DNA of 64,000 nt. It comes from Liolophura sinensis. Its lineage: Eukaryota > Mollusca > Polyplacophora > Chitonida > Chitonidae. Location: the NCBI RefSeq assembly GCF_032854445.1, contig NW_027018133.1:1-64000 (forward strand), written 5' to 3'. Positions 34,075 through 43,658 of this stretch are shown piece after piece; positions within the stretch are counted from its first letter, which is position 1; every line of letters begins with the position of its first letter. Made by a program: the position numbers and the translations under genes. The notes under the pieces are model-generated. The model made no database searches. It was not told the DNA's origin and was given only the letters and a program-made list of their open reading frames with translations.

Positions 34075-37000
34075 ATGAACCACCATCAAAAAGCGCGAGC
34101 ACTAAGGGGGGAGTTTGAGACGCTCCTAGGTGTGCGGCCCAAGTACCCACGGTCCCGCAATGCCTTGGAAGAATTGCAGGGGATCCTCGACAGGCATAAA
34201 ACGGCTGTGGCTGAGTTGAAGCGGCTGCAAGACAGCAAGAACTCCCGAAGTAACGAGGAGTTGAAGCAAGACGTCAAGAACCCCCCAGTAACGAGGAGTT
34301 GAAGCAAGACGTCAAGAACCTCCTCAGTAACGAGGAGTTGGATGAATTGCTAGGCGGAATACTGTGTGAAAAGAAACTAGAATTCACTAACACCGGCCGG
34401 ACCATAAGGAATCTCCTCCGGGCCTGGCAGATGGGCGTACCCGAAGGCGTTTGGACGGACCCAGTAGCCTTCTTAGAAGAAATCCGAGCCATTATTCGCC
34501 AGAAGCTAGAAGAAGAGATCCTGGCACTCAACGGGGTTAAGTTCCAACTAGGCCTCAGGGTTCAGTTGCGAAAGGACAACGCCGATGGCAGTGAAGAGTA
34601 TACCAGCCTAGTACTCCACAGCAAACAGGACGGGGCTCTAGATAAGGCCTTCCCCCACCATCCAGGAGGTGCTGGAAAAATGGACACAGCGAGGGTCAGG
34701 GTGAGGTTGTCAATAGCGTGCAAACACTTTGGCTTGATATTGCAAGGTATCAGCCACTGAGAGGCGGGTCCTACACCACCCTACCTTCAGCTGTGAATAA
34801 CAAGAAAGCAGTCATCAATGTGAAGAACAAAGAAGACGACTGCCTCCGATGGGCACTCCGATCTGCCTTATTTCCAGCCGTGCGGGACCCTCAGAGACCA
34901 ACAAAGTTTCCCACCAATGATGGTCTTGACTTTGGGGGGATCGACGCCCCCACGCCCATCTCTCAGATCCCTAAAGTGGAGGAAAAGAACGACCTCGCCA
35001 TCAGCGTGTTCGGGTGGGCAAGCAGCCCAGCGACACGCCCCGAATCAATCTCCTGCTGATTGGGAAGGCAGGCATATTCCATTATACGTGGATAAAACAT
35101 CTCGATCGTCTCCTGTTCCAAGAAAGTAAGACACAAAATCGCAAACACTTCTGTGAGCGGTGTCTACACCGTTACACAAGGGAGGATCTGCTAGATGCCC
35201 ATAAGCCGGAATGCTGTGGGATTGGCCAGACGGCGGTGAGGGTGGAGATGCCCCAGGAGGGGGAAAACAAGTTCACCTTTCAGAACCACCACAAACAGCT
35301 ACCGGCTCCGTTCATCATATAAGACTCCGCACCACGAGCCCTGCGGTTACTGCTATGTTGTGGTGCGTTGCGACGGCCACACAAAACCCCCCGTGGAATA
35401 CAGAGGCTCTGACGCGACGGAACACTTCCTCAGAGCTTTCCGGCAGGAGGAGCGGGAAATTCAAAATGATCTAGCTAACCCTATAGCCATGATGACTCCC
35501 CAGGACTGGCAGGCCCACAACAACGCCGCAACCTGTCACGTGTGTGAGAAGCCTCTAGGCGCCGATTCTGTGCGCGATCACTGCCATATCACCGGCAAGT
35601 ACAGAGGCGCGGCCCATAACGCATGCAATCTAAAGTTGCGGCTGGGTCCCAAGACAGCCATACCAGTAGTCTTCCACAACCTACGGGGCTACGACGGGCA
35701 CCTCTTGATGCAAGCCATAAGTAAGGTGGAGGGCCGCATCCCCAGCATCCCCAACAACAAGGAAAAGTACATCTCCTTCTCGCTGGGGCAGCTCCGCTTC
35801 ATCGACAGCGTTCAATTCTTACCGACTTCCCTTGACAATCTGGTAGAGGCCAACAAACCTGAGGCTTTCCACATCACAGCCCGGTATCAGCCTGCCGAAG
35901 AAAAAAGTAAGTTACTCATGCACAAGGGTGTCTACCCCTATGAGTATATGGACTCCTGGGAGCGCTTCGACGAATCCAGCCTCCCACCTAAAGAGGCTTT
36001 CTACAGTAAGCTCAAAGTCTCAGGCATTAGCGATGAGGACTACATCCACGCTCAACATGTATGGAAGGTATTTGAATGCACCAATCTGAGCGACTACACA
36101 GACCTTTACTGCCGCACAGACGTGCTCCTGTTGGCCGATGTGTTTGAGGCCTTCCGGAAGACTTGTTTACAGCAGTATGAATTGGACCCTGCTCACTACT
36201 TTACGAGCCCAGGTCTCTCGTGGGATGCGCTGTTCAAGAAGACCGGGGTAGAGCTGGAGCTGTTGAACGACTACGACCAACATCTCTTCATTGACAAGGG
36301 GTTGCGAGGAGGTACCTCCATGGTAAGTAAACGATACGCCAAAGCCAATAATCCGCAGGTGGAGGGATACAAGCCCGAAAGTCCAAACAGCTACATGCAA
36401 TACCTAGACGCCAATAATCTATATGGCTGGGCTATGAGTCAGTTCCTTCCAACGGGCGGCTTCCAGTGGGCAGAGGACGCGCGGCGTCTCGGTGAAACGA
36501 TTGCCACCCACCCCCACGACAGTCCTTCAGGTTACATCCTCAAGGTCGACCTAGAGTATCCGGCCGGCCTACATAACACACATAACGGCTACCCATTAGC
36601 CCCGGAGCGTCTGGTAGCCCAGAAGGAGTGGATGTTAGACTATCAGCACGGCCTTTTCGGCAAGAAAGCGCCTACCGAGGTCGAAAAGCTGGTCCCCAAC
36701 CTCCGCAACAAGGAACGGTACGTCCTGCACTACCGGAACTTACAGCTGTATCTATCTCTGGGAATGCGCCTGACAAAGGTTCACCGGGCTCTGAGATTCG
36801 CCCAGAGCCCTTGGATGGAACCCTATATCAGGAAGAACACCGAGCTCCGAAAAACGGCCGCGAGTAAATTCGAGAAGGACCTGTACAAGCTAATGAACAA
36901 CTCCGTCGTCGGAAAAACCATGGAGAACCTTCGGAAGCGTGTGGACATCAAGCTGGTAGGCTCTGGAGAAGACGACAAGCTCCGACGCTTGATAGCCAGC

Positions 37001-37662
37001 CCGAGCTTTGCACGGGCAAACATATTTGATGATGACCTCGCAGCGATTCAGATGCACAAGACCCGTCTAATCCTTAACCGACCTATCTACGTGGGCATGA
37101 GCATTCTAGATCTCTCCAAGCACCTGATATACGACTTCTACTACAACCACATGAAGGCCCAGTACGGACAGCGCTGCCAGCTCCTCTACACGGACACGGA
37201 TAGTCTGCCACTCGAGATTCAGACTGAGGATGTTTATAGGGATATGGCTGAGAATGCAAACCTGTACGACACCTCAGATTACCCACAAGACCACACCCTG
37301 CACGGCGTAGCAAATATGAAGGGAAAATGAAGGGCGAGTGCGCAGCGCGGCCGATCGCCGAATACATTGGTCTGCGTCCCAAGATGTACTCCATTCTGGA
37401 GGCAGGTGGAGGCAACATTAAGAAGGCCAAGGGCGTGAAAAAGGGAGTTGTGGAAAAGCCCATCCGCCATAAGCAGTACAAAGAGGCCCTCTTTGAGAAG
37501 AATGTCTTCCGCCACGGTATGGACGTGCTGCCATCAGAGCGCCACCATATCTGTGGGTAGCACCTGAATAAGGTCTCACTGTCCTCCATCGATAGTAAGC
37601 GCTGGATCGCCGAAGATGGTGTCCACACCTTGGCTTATGGCCATAGAGATGCACCTACTTGA
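34075..37662 (+). pseudogene. POLB: Protein-primed DNA polymerase B (Polinton pPolB)
   Basis: Replicates the element by protein priming. Read in six pieces: 34075-34302, 34299-34760, 34718-35059, 35014-35322, 35323-37330, 37327-37662, with at least five frame changes and a TAG at 37558-37560. The N-terminal region has PLRGGSYTTLP and KAVINVKNKEDDC, then CERCLHRY (zinc-finger-like). In the 656-codon central piece (ATG-numbered from 35360): HNH/zinc-like CHVCEKP...DHCHITG (59-90), exo II NLRGYD (about 107), exo III YCRTD (about 250), polymerase motif A DANNLYGWAM (about 350), motif B KLMNNSVVGKTMEN (about 510), motif C YTDTDS (about 610). Exo I is absent: the sequence jumps at about 35322. The family is usually 1,100-1,500 residues. 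ATG 34075 chosen as the first in the N-terminal frame. Confidence 0.93.
34251..34327 (+). repeat. ~38 bp tandem duplication inside polB
   Basis: 34251-34288 and 34289-34327 both read aacgaggagttgaagcaag then acgtcaagaacc. The copies differ in length by one base, which creates the first polB frameshift. Confidence 0.88.
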
Positions 37663-37709
37663 CGGCGCCCGCAGGATGGGCTGGAATGGACATCCTCTTC
37701 GAGGAACTA

Positions 37710-38695
37710 CTAGTGACGTAGAACCCCATCCGGGGGAAGCTGAGTATCGGGAGGCACTATAAGCAACTCTTCACGAACGAAGCCCCGTCACGGGCCATCC
37801 GACGTATCGTCTAGATAGTACAGCACGGGCTCATTAGGCTTTGTGAAAGAGCGACCAAGGCGATATATCTCTAGAGACCACACAGGATCAGTCGCGCGAC
37901 GGCGGCCGCCCTCCAGCTCTCCAGGCTGATAGAGATAACGAACACCAACACCCTCGGGGATCTTCCGTTCATTAAGTCCAATGGGACGACCTGGAACCGT
38001 CGAGGAAGACTTGTGTGACACCTCTTTGGCCTTGATGGCGTCTTTCGGCTTTTTACCGATCAGTCTCGTTGTCAGAGCGGCCACAGCAGAGGGCAGCCGA
38101 GCCACCCATTCAGGAGACCGGTGTTCGGGTGGGAGGCGCATATCCTGGGCGTACTTATGTCCAAAGAGCCGCTCAGCCAGATTACGGTTGAAACGCTCCA
38201 CTATGCCTTGATCTCGGTGGATATCCACGCGACCTCGGCGGACTGTGACATCGTGTTTGGCAAGCAGTTGGCTCACTGCACCCATGGACTCGCGCCCAGG
38301 GTCAACTTGGAGAAGATTCGGCCATCTCAGGGGGCCCCGCTTGTAAATGCGAGAGAGAGCATCAGCGACCTTTGGAATCTTTAGTAGCCAGAGCTTCCGC
38401 CTCCTTAAAGCGAGAAGCGACATCAACAACTGTCAGCGCGTATTAATAGCAGTAAAAATAGCAGGTCAGCCTGGTGGACCTCGTTAGGCACGGCCACATC
38501 GAACTTCGACCTTGGGATTTTCCGCGGCGCCGGCAAGTAGATCTGGCAGATAGCTTGGTTTTCCAGCCAGGCCCGGGCCACATCTTCGGAGACTTTAGCC
38601 GCATTGGCAAGTTTCTGGATGGCCTCGCGACCCTTCCAGTACCCACGAGGGCTGTAGTAGATATTTGCCAGGCGAGCAGACACCTTACTAGTCAT
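37710..38695 (-). pseudogene. INT: Polinton integrase (retroviral-type DDE)
   Basis: Inserts the element into host DNA. ATG 38695 begins an N-terminal piece (SPRGYWKGREAIQKL, ARAWLENQAI, then NEVHQADLLF with the first catalytic Asp) that stays open to 38423. A deletion and frame change near 38430-38455 and another near 38370 follow. The frame to 37788 holds the second Asp (LQVDPGRE) and the Glu (QGIVERFN), a D-34-E spacing, then a C-terminal SH3-like piece (VGVRYLYQPGELEGGRR, DPVWSLEIYRLG). A TGA at 37788-37790 interrupts it; the same frame continues to a TAG at 37710-37712. Converges on polB with a 47 bp gap. All three catalytic acids are visible, but the gene is broken. Confidence 0.92.
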
Positions 38696-38746
38696 GTCAT
38701 CAAGGTATTCTAGCAGCCCTCTAACAGATTTGCGACGAAAAAGATG

Positions 38747-39296
38747 TTAATCATCCCGGCGTTTGCTGTGATGATGATGATCCTCATCAACCTCACTACT
38801 AAGTTCGTGCCTGCCATACGGCGAGTCCGGCACAGTCAGTTCGGATTACTTGGTGAGTTTTGCGATTCCGTAACTCACACCCTCCAACACACACATTCCC
38901 AGGATGACGAAGGTTATCTCGCGGTGTTTTTGGTTTTCACTAGGCACATAGAAATCGGAGAGCTGTGGCTCTGAGCCCAGCAGTGCGTCGCGTGCATCGC
39001 GTGTAAGAGTTTTGCCCGTGACCCTAGAATACTCGCGGATTGCAGCATCGACATCCCGGAACGTTTGGACAGCGTGGCCCTGGCGGCAGAGTTTGATCAT
39101 TGATCCAGTCCAAGCGCTCAGTACGCTTTCGGGCCCATTTTTCCTGGGCGGCTTGGAGCTGCTCTACAGCGCAGTCATGGCGCCTCCGCTCTTCGTCGAC
39201 ACCGGAACTCCTCAGCATTGAAAACATATAGTTGCTCCCGCTGAAGGCCAGAGCGTTTACCAGGGCACCGCCCATCATCATTGCGATGGAGGTCAT
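38747..39296 (-). pseudogene. Conserved Polinton protein, unknown function
   Basis: Two overlapping minus frames. 39296-39024 (ATG 39296) gives an N-terminal hydrophobic segment (MTSIAMMMGGALVNALAF) and a charged helix (VEQLQAAQEKWARKRTERL). 39100-38846 continues with TFRDVDAAIREYSRVTGK and LSDFYVPSENQK, then a hydrophobic stretch. One frameshift lies at about 39085-39100. The frame stops at 38846, but in the same frame after that stop an acidic/His-rich tail (DEDHHHHSKRRDD) runs to 38747, so 38846 may be a mutation. I recall this protein from other Polintons; role unknown, one or two membrane segments likely. Confidence 0.65.
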
Positions 39297-39298
39297 TA

Positions 39299-39538
39299 CT
39301 ACTTGATTATATTGGGAGGAAGGAGCCCCTGTTTAATTCGCAACTCCTTCGAAAACATGGCCAGGCCTACATCTGCAAAGACCATGCCGACGTCACGGAG
39401 TGTTAAGTTCAGCTTCGGCAGGGCTCCTTTCAGGAACATCTGGCCGAGACGAGTGTACCCAGTAGCCAGGAGAGAGACCACAGCGGCGTGGTAGGCCGCG
39501 TTGACTAGCACTTTTCCGTCACTGGTTGGAGTAGACAT
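39299..39538 (-). CDS. Small conserved Polinton membrane-like protein
   Basis: Intact 79-codon frame, ATG 39538. Hydrophobic central helix (YHAAVVSLLATGYTRLGQMF) and an amphipathic C-terminal half (DVGMVFADVGLAMFSKELRIKQG). Ends 2 bp before the next start, so the two are tightly coupled. I recall similar 75-85 residue proteins at this place in Polintons; no function known. One of the few undamaged genes of the element. Confidence 0.6.
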   Translation of the reverse strand: MSTPTSDGKVLVNAAYHAAVVSLLATGYTRLGQMFLKGALPKLNLTLRDVGMVFADVGLAMFSKELRIKQGLLPPNIIK

Positions 39539-39993
39539 GTCGCTCTATATAGAAAGGGTCGCGACGTGTATTTAAATGGAATTTCTGTTCTTGCAAAGGA
39601 ACAGGCGTAATATCTTGTTGTATTGTATCGCGGCTGCACCACACGCGTAGCAACACTAACACTGCAAGGCTGCCAACGCCTAATAACGCCAGGGGCGCCC
39701 TCCAGTGGGTGATTTGGTGTGCCCGTTCCTTCGTAGAATCAAGTCCCTTCGCAAAATCTGTGGCTCCCCACTTCTTCGTAGAATCCGGTTCCTTCGGCAG
39801 CCTTAGCTTTGCGAAGATCGTCCCTGAGCTTTTCAGCCTTGGCCTTTCTCCCTGCAGCACACGCTCGACCCGCAGCGACTTTTTGGGGATTCTTCGCAGT
39901 GCTGTCATTCGTAGAATCCGCTATCACCCCCTCCTCTTCCTTCGGACCTTCCGGATTCGTTGTACTCATGTTCCTCTGGATCATACGGCTCAT
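39519..39993 (-). pseudogene. Small basic membrane-anchored Polinton protein, frameshifted
   Basis: Two long overlapping minus frames. 39993-39739 (ATG 39993, or the better ATG 39969) gives an acidic start, then the basic helix KNPQKVAAGRACAAGRKAKA. 39908-39519 gives the C-terminal half with one strong transmembrane helix (APLALLGVGSLAVLVLLRVW) and a short tail. A frame change somewhere in 39740-39800 would connect them. This is where the motif cttcgtagaatc is repeated (about 39729 and 39774, also near 39905), so repeat slippage is the likely cause. The basic-helix-then-TM design suggests a nucleic-acid-associated virion membrane protein, which is inference. Confidence 0.6.
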
Positions 39994-40486
39994 TTCTAGG
40001 ACAGCAGTGGTGTTTAAATGAGCAGTGCTCAGCAGTGGTCAGCGCCATGGTTAACGGAGCTAAGTACTTACCATAGCAGTAGTACAGCCAGGAGCTAGCA
40101 CTGCTAAGCGCCTGTTCAACAACTGGGTCTGTGGCGAGCTGTGCCATGAGCATTGGTCGATTCTCGGGCGGGATTGGTAGGAGCCAGCTGGCCGCCCTTA
40201 CATATGATCTCAAGAACATACCTCCGAGACCGTTAACCATCCGCGCACCGAGCTTAGCCTCGTACCGTTAGTACAACCTTTCAACGTCTTCGTCGCTCAT
40301 GGCGTCGATCTCAGCGGCCGTTACGTGTTTTCCCAGATATCGCTTGGCCTGCCCACCCACAGCAAGTGCCGCCAGCCTATCCCTGAGCTGCCGTGCATCA
40401 TCTTGTTGGCTGAGGCCGGGCTGTTGGCTTCGGCCGGGCTCCTTATCTGGGCCCAGAATCTCGTCTATAAGCTCGTCGGTATCCAT
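39905..40486 (-). pseudogene. Conserved Polinton protein with internal stop
   Basis: One minus frame from ATG 40486 to 39905, interrupted only by TAA at 40268-40270. The first part (72 codons) is acidic then helical: MDTDELIDEILGP, LRDRLAALAVGGQAKRYLG, AEIDAMSDEDVERLY. After the stop the same frame continues RYEAKLGAR, a second Met at 40240, WLLPIPPENRPMLMAQL and YYCYGKYLAPLTMALTT. The far C-terminus overlaps the next gene by 65-89 bp and looks frame-shifted. Treating these as two genes is possible, but the unbroken frame and homology-like texture on both sides of the stop favour one. Function unknown. Confidence 0.65.
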
Positions 40487-40513
40487 GCTTCATTGGAAAA
40501 ATGTCGCCTACGT

Positions 40514-41106
40514 CTAATATAAAACCTTATATGTGCTGGGCGGATCAGTTTTTAGCAGGAGCTTAGAATGCAGATTGTCCTTGAGCAACTGTCGAACCTC
40601 TGCCTTTTCGCTCTCGGTCGCGATGACGTCGTTCTCCTTCAGGCATTTTTCGAACGAGTGCCGATCTTTGCTGTTGAAGAAAGCCACCCACTTTGTCTGC
40701 TCGCGAAAGTTTTTGAGGACGGCGTTGTATTTCTGAGTGCATGACGGCCCGAGAAAGCCATGAATGGCAGCATTTCGTTTTTCTTCATCATCGCCTTCAA
40801 CGCGCTACAATTATCGATGATGTATAAGGTGGGTTCCCCCTCGAACAAACTGTAGAAAGCTCTTAGAAAGTTGTTGAGCCGCTTACCCGGGTCCAAACAA
40901 TAGACCTCTGGGTCAGACAGTATCCATCGCCGCCGATACGCCTTGTTATGCTTGAGACTGGGGCACAGGATCACAATGTGATGAAATAAACCGCTGAAAG
41001 GGCCCTCAAGTAGATCCAGCATAAAAACTGTTTTGCCGCATCTCGTCTGCCCACTGATAATTGTGCAGTGGGCGTCATCAATAAAGCGCGCTGACGAATC
41101 CACCAT
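40514..41106 (-). pseudogene. ATP: FtsK/HerA-type genome-packaging ATPase
   Basis: Would pump DNA into the capsid. ATG 41106. The 155-codon frame holds Walker A SGQTRCGKT (residues 18-26), a typical VILCPSL strand, and Walker B LYIIDN (Asp98); the next residue is Asn99 where an acidic residue is usual in this family. LPFMAFSGRHA follows, and then the frame goes wrong near 40735. The C-terminal third is recognisable in another frame (LKNFREQTKWVAFF, KDRHSFEKCL) down to TAG at 40514-40516. A small deletion removes the sensor region at the junction. Start overlaps the end of the capsid gene by 29 bp. Confidence 0.9.
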
Positions 41107-42322
41107 CCTGTATGTGAAGCTTTGCGTCCATGATCACATACAGATACACGTTCAACATTCCGGGCTCTTCTCTCTCTTTTGTAACCTGTATCGTAATCCC
41201 CCCGCTGGCGTTTATCACGCGCCTCCCACTGCCATGCAGCTCGTCATCGTCGCTTGTCCTCAGGTCAAGCCAGAAGGCGTGCTTGGACGTCAAGAAGTCT
41301 TCCAGGGACACGTTTGCCAGGCCCAAGTCTTTTACGACCCTGGCCACCTCGGGGGCCCGCTTCTTAAGGGGTGAGCTGGCGAAGAACTTCTTGACCTCGT
41401 CCCATTGCTGGTACGTCCGCATGCTCTGGCTGTACAGCTGATTGGGGACACCTTCTATTGTGACTTCTACTTTGGTATCCTCCATGGGGTTCCTCTAGCC
41501 TCGAACAGCATGAGGATGCCCTTCATGCGTGTTCAGGTTTATGTTCAAGAGAGTATCAGACTTGTCCTTCACAAACTTTCGGAAGCGCAGGACGCGATCA
41601 TACAGTATGAAGACGCCCCCGGCAAACTGGTTGCGGATCTGTCTAGCGAGCTCCTCTTCGGTGACCATATCGAACTCCAGGCTGATGTTGTCGATGGTGT
41701 AAGTCGCGTCGGCATCGCGTGTTTTCTTTATTACCCGGCAGTAATCGTTGAACGTCAGTTCGTACTCCAGTCGGTCGGCCAAGGCACTCTGATAGAATGG
41801 CATGTGGCTATCTAGAAGCTCAAAGTCTAGTGGGATGTGGAACCGATTGCCAAAGGCGTGAGCGATGGCATTTTCTCCAGCATCGTCGTCACTTGCGTCC
41901 TCCGCTCCGACTCGAAGTTTAAGCATGTTTTCGACACTGATGCCTTGGTAGGCCGCATTCTGCCGTTCGTTTTTGGTCACCCGTAAGTCGTCGTAGTAAT
42001 GAAACACATCAGAGTCGTCGATGGACATTACCTCATTCCCGCTGATTTTGATCGTGGTTTTCTTGACTACTGCGCGTCCGAGATTCCCCACCACTGTGGC
42101 GTTCGGGTCGGATGAATTGATCGTTATCGAGAAGGCCAAGCGCACGGTACCGGGCACAATGACGTTATTTGTGCTGAGGTTGGGGAAGCGGACCACGAGT
42201 AATTGATTCTGGTCGATCGTCCTCGGGTTATTGGTGACGACCACGGACTGCCGTACACCTTGTACTCCGAAAGGCTTACGGAGCGTTCTGAAGGGGTTTA
42301 GCCTGCGTCCGTATGTATCCAT
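41078..42322 (-). pseudogene. MCP: Double jelly-roll major capsid protein
   Basis: Forms the hexon-like capsomers of the Polinton virion. ATG 42322; 275 codons to a TAG at 41495-41497, then the same frame resumes at ATG 41485 for 135 codons. The last ten residues before the TAG read better in the neighbouring frame, so there are two compensating indels or a small deletion at 41490-41530. Recognisable stretches: LLVVRFPNLSTNNVIVPG, VKKTTIKISGNEVMSIDD, RFHIPLDFELLDSHMPF, LADRLEYELTFNDY, VEVTIEGVPNQLYSQSMR, AFWLDLRTSDDDELHGSG, and the terminal strand LNVYLYVIMDAKLHI. All beta-rich. Assignment to the capsid is from family memory and its place next to the ATPase. Divergent from the gene at 42364 with a 41 bp gap. 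Confidence 0.8.
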
Positions 42323-42363
42323 TATGTATTGAAGGCATATCTTGAAAGTTCAATACGAGGATT
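42323..42363. promoter_or_regulatory. Divergent promoter region with symmetric operator-like repeat
   Basis: The only sequence between the capsid gene (-) and the 42364 gene (+). It contains an 8 bp inverted repeat gtattgaa (42326-42333) and ttcaatac (42349-42356), 15 bp apart, centred near the middle of the gap. No TATA box is visible. A shared bidirectional promoter is inferred. Confidence 0.5.
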
Positions 42364-43658
42364 ATGGCAGACTATGACTTTGATAACCTGGCATTCGACG
42401 ACGCCAGAGAGGACAATAACGACGACGAACAGACCCCTCTCCCTGCAGATGATGATTTTCCCGAGCAACAAAGCTGGGGTGCGACCACCAGAAACCTTCA
42501 ACGAGAGCTGACACAGTCCGCCGTGAATGATTTTTACAATGCCTTGGCGAATAAGTATCGCAGCCTTGCCAAACCCACTCGCTATTACATGAATTTTGAG
42601 GTTGTCCAAGGGCGTCTGCGACTCGTGACCCATCCCAGTCTGGACATCATCAACAAAAGAACAGATGCTCCGCTAGCCCTCTCAACAATCGCCCAGAATG
42701 GAGGGGTTGATGTTTTTCGGCAGGAGCTGGGCTTTGTAGACTGGAAAAGCACAGGACAGCCATCATCGCTTCCGGCAGCAGTCGCAGCCCTGGAGACAGC
42801 AAGTTCAGAATTCGGTGCCGCGGCCGCCGAGGCAGATACCATGGAGCTGAAGGATTTAAGTCAACCAGCGAAAAAGGCCGCTGATGCTGTCCACACAATG
42901 GAAACAAGCTTGACGGATAGTGAGGTCGGGCGGGCTCTTGAAACGATAAACGACCCTCCTCTTCCCATGCGAGAACTTCTGGGACTTGACAAGGCACTGC
43001 AGACCTCGGAAGGCCAACACGCGAATAACCTCGCCAAGCTGTCAAGTCTCGATAAGGACATCGCAAAACTAAAACAGAAGTTGGGGAGGCCCCTGATTAA
43101 TTCTCCCGGCGTCGGATCGCAGACCGGATAAGGAATCTCGAGGACGAGAGGGTGGTCCGGCTCGAAGCAGCCTCTTTAACGGCCGAAGCCCTGCGCACGC
43201 AAATACGCCGCATCAAGCAGACGGTCGATCGCATCCTACACAAGGATACCACTCTGGACGAGCGCGTCCCCACACTCTTCCGGGAGCAGGGAATAACCGT
43301 GGTCTCCATTCTCACGGCAATTGGGATAGCGATCTCGATGCTGGGATTAGCGATAAAGTTGGCGCTGACTGGCGGGTCCAGTGGTTGCATCCAGCCAACG
43401 CCACCTCCATCCGACGGGCGTGATTTTAAAGAATGGGTGATAAAGCAATCTCTGGCGCGCGCCCTTGGCAAGCTGGCTTGGAAGGCTGCCGCTGCGATTC
43501 CGGGTATTATTGGCAGTATCGTGTCCTGGCTACTGAACCTTCTCGGGAAAACGGCTGGATGGCTGGCCGATAATGTCTGGGCTCTAGTTGTCGCAGTAGG
43601 TGGCCTATTGCTCGTGGCTGTTCGTAAGTATTTAACGCATAGTCCACAACAGCAGTAA
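42364..43658 (+). pseudogene. Coiled-coil plus hydrophobic C-terminus, Polinton structural candidate
   Basis: ATG 42364. A 255-codon frame: acidic N-terminus, globular part (RELTQSAVNDFYNALANKY, YYMNFEVVQGRLRLVTHP), Ala-rich helices and a coiled coil (LSSLDKDIAKLKQKL). At about 43090 the reading frame shifts; in the correct frame a TAA lies near 43096-43098. The continuation 43152-43658 holds more coiled coil (ALRTQIRRIKQTVDRIL), FREQGITVVSILTAIGIAIS, and a hydrophobic tail (GIIGSIVSWLLNLLGKTAGW and VVAVGGLLLVAV, two membrane segments). Total about 430 codons. The design recalls a virion membrane or vertex protein; function not known. The end overlaps the convergent gene by 27 bp. Confidence 0.7.

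Noticed and set aside
37083-37654. Minus frames of up to 181 codons over the polymerase C-terminus
   Set aside because: Antisense shadow of polymerase motif C and C-terminal region on the plus strand.
41033-41815. Plus frames over the capsid and ATPase genes
   Set aside because: Antisense shadows; the minus-strand frames carry the family motifs.
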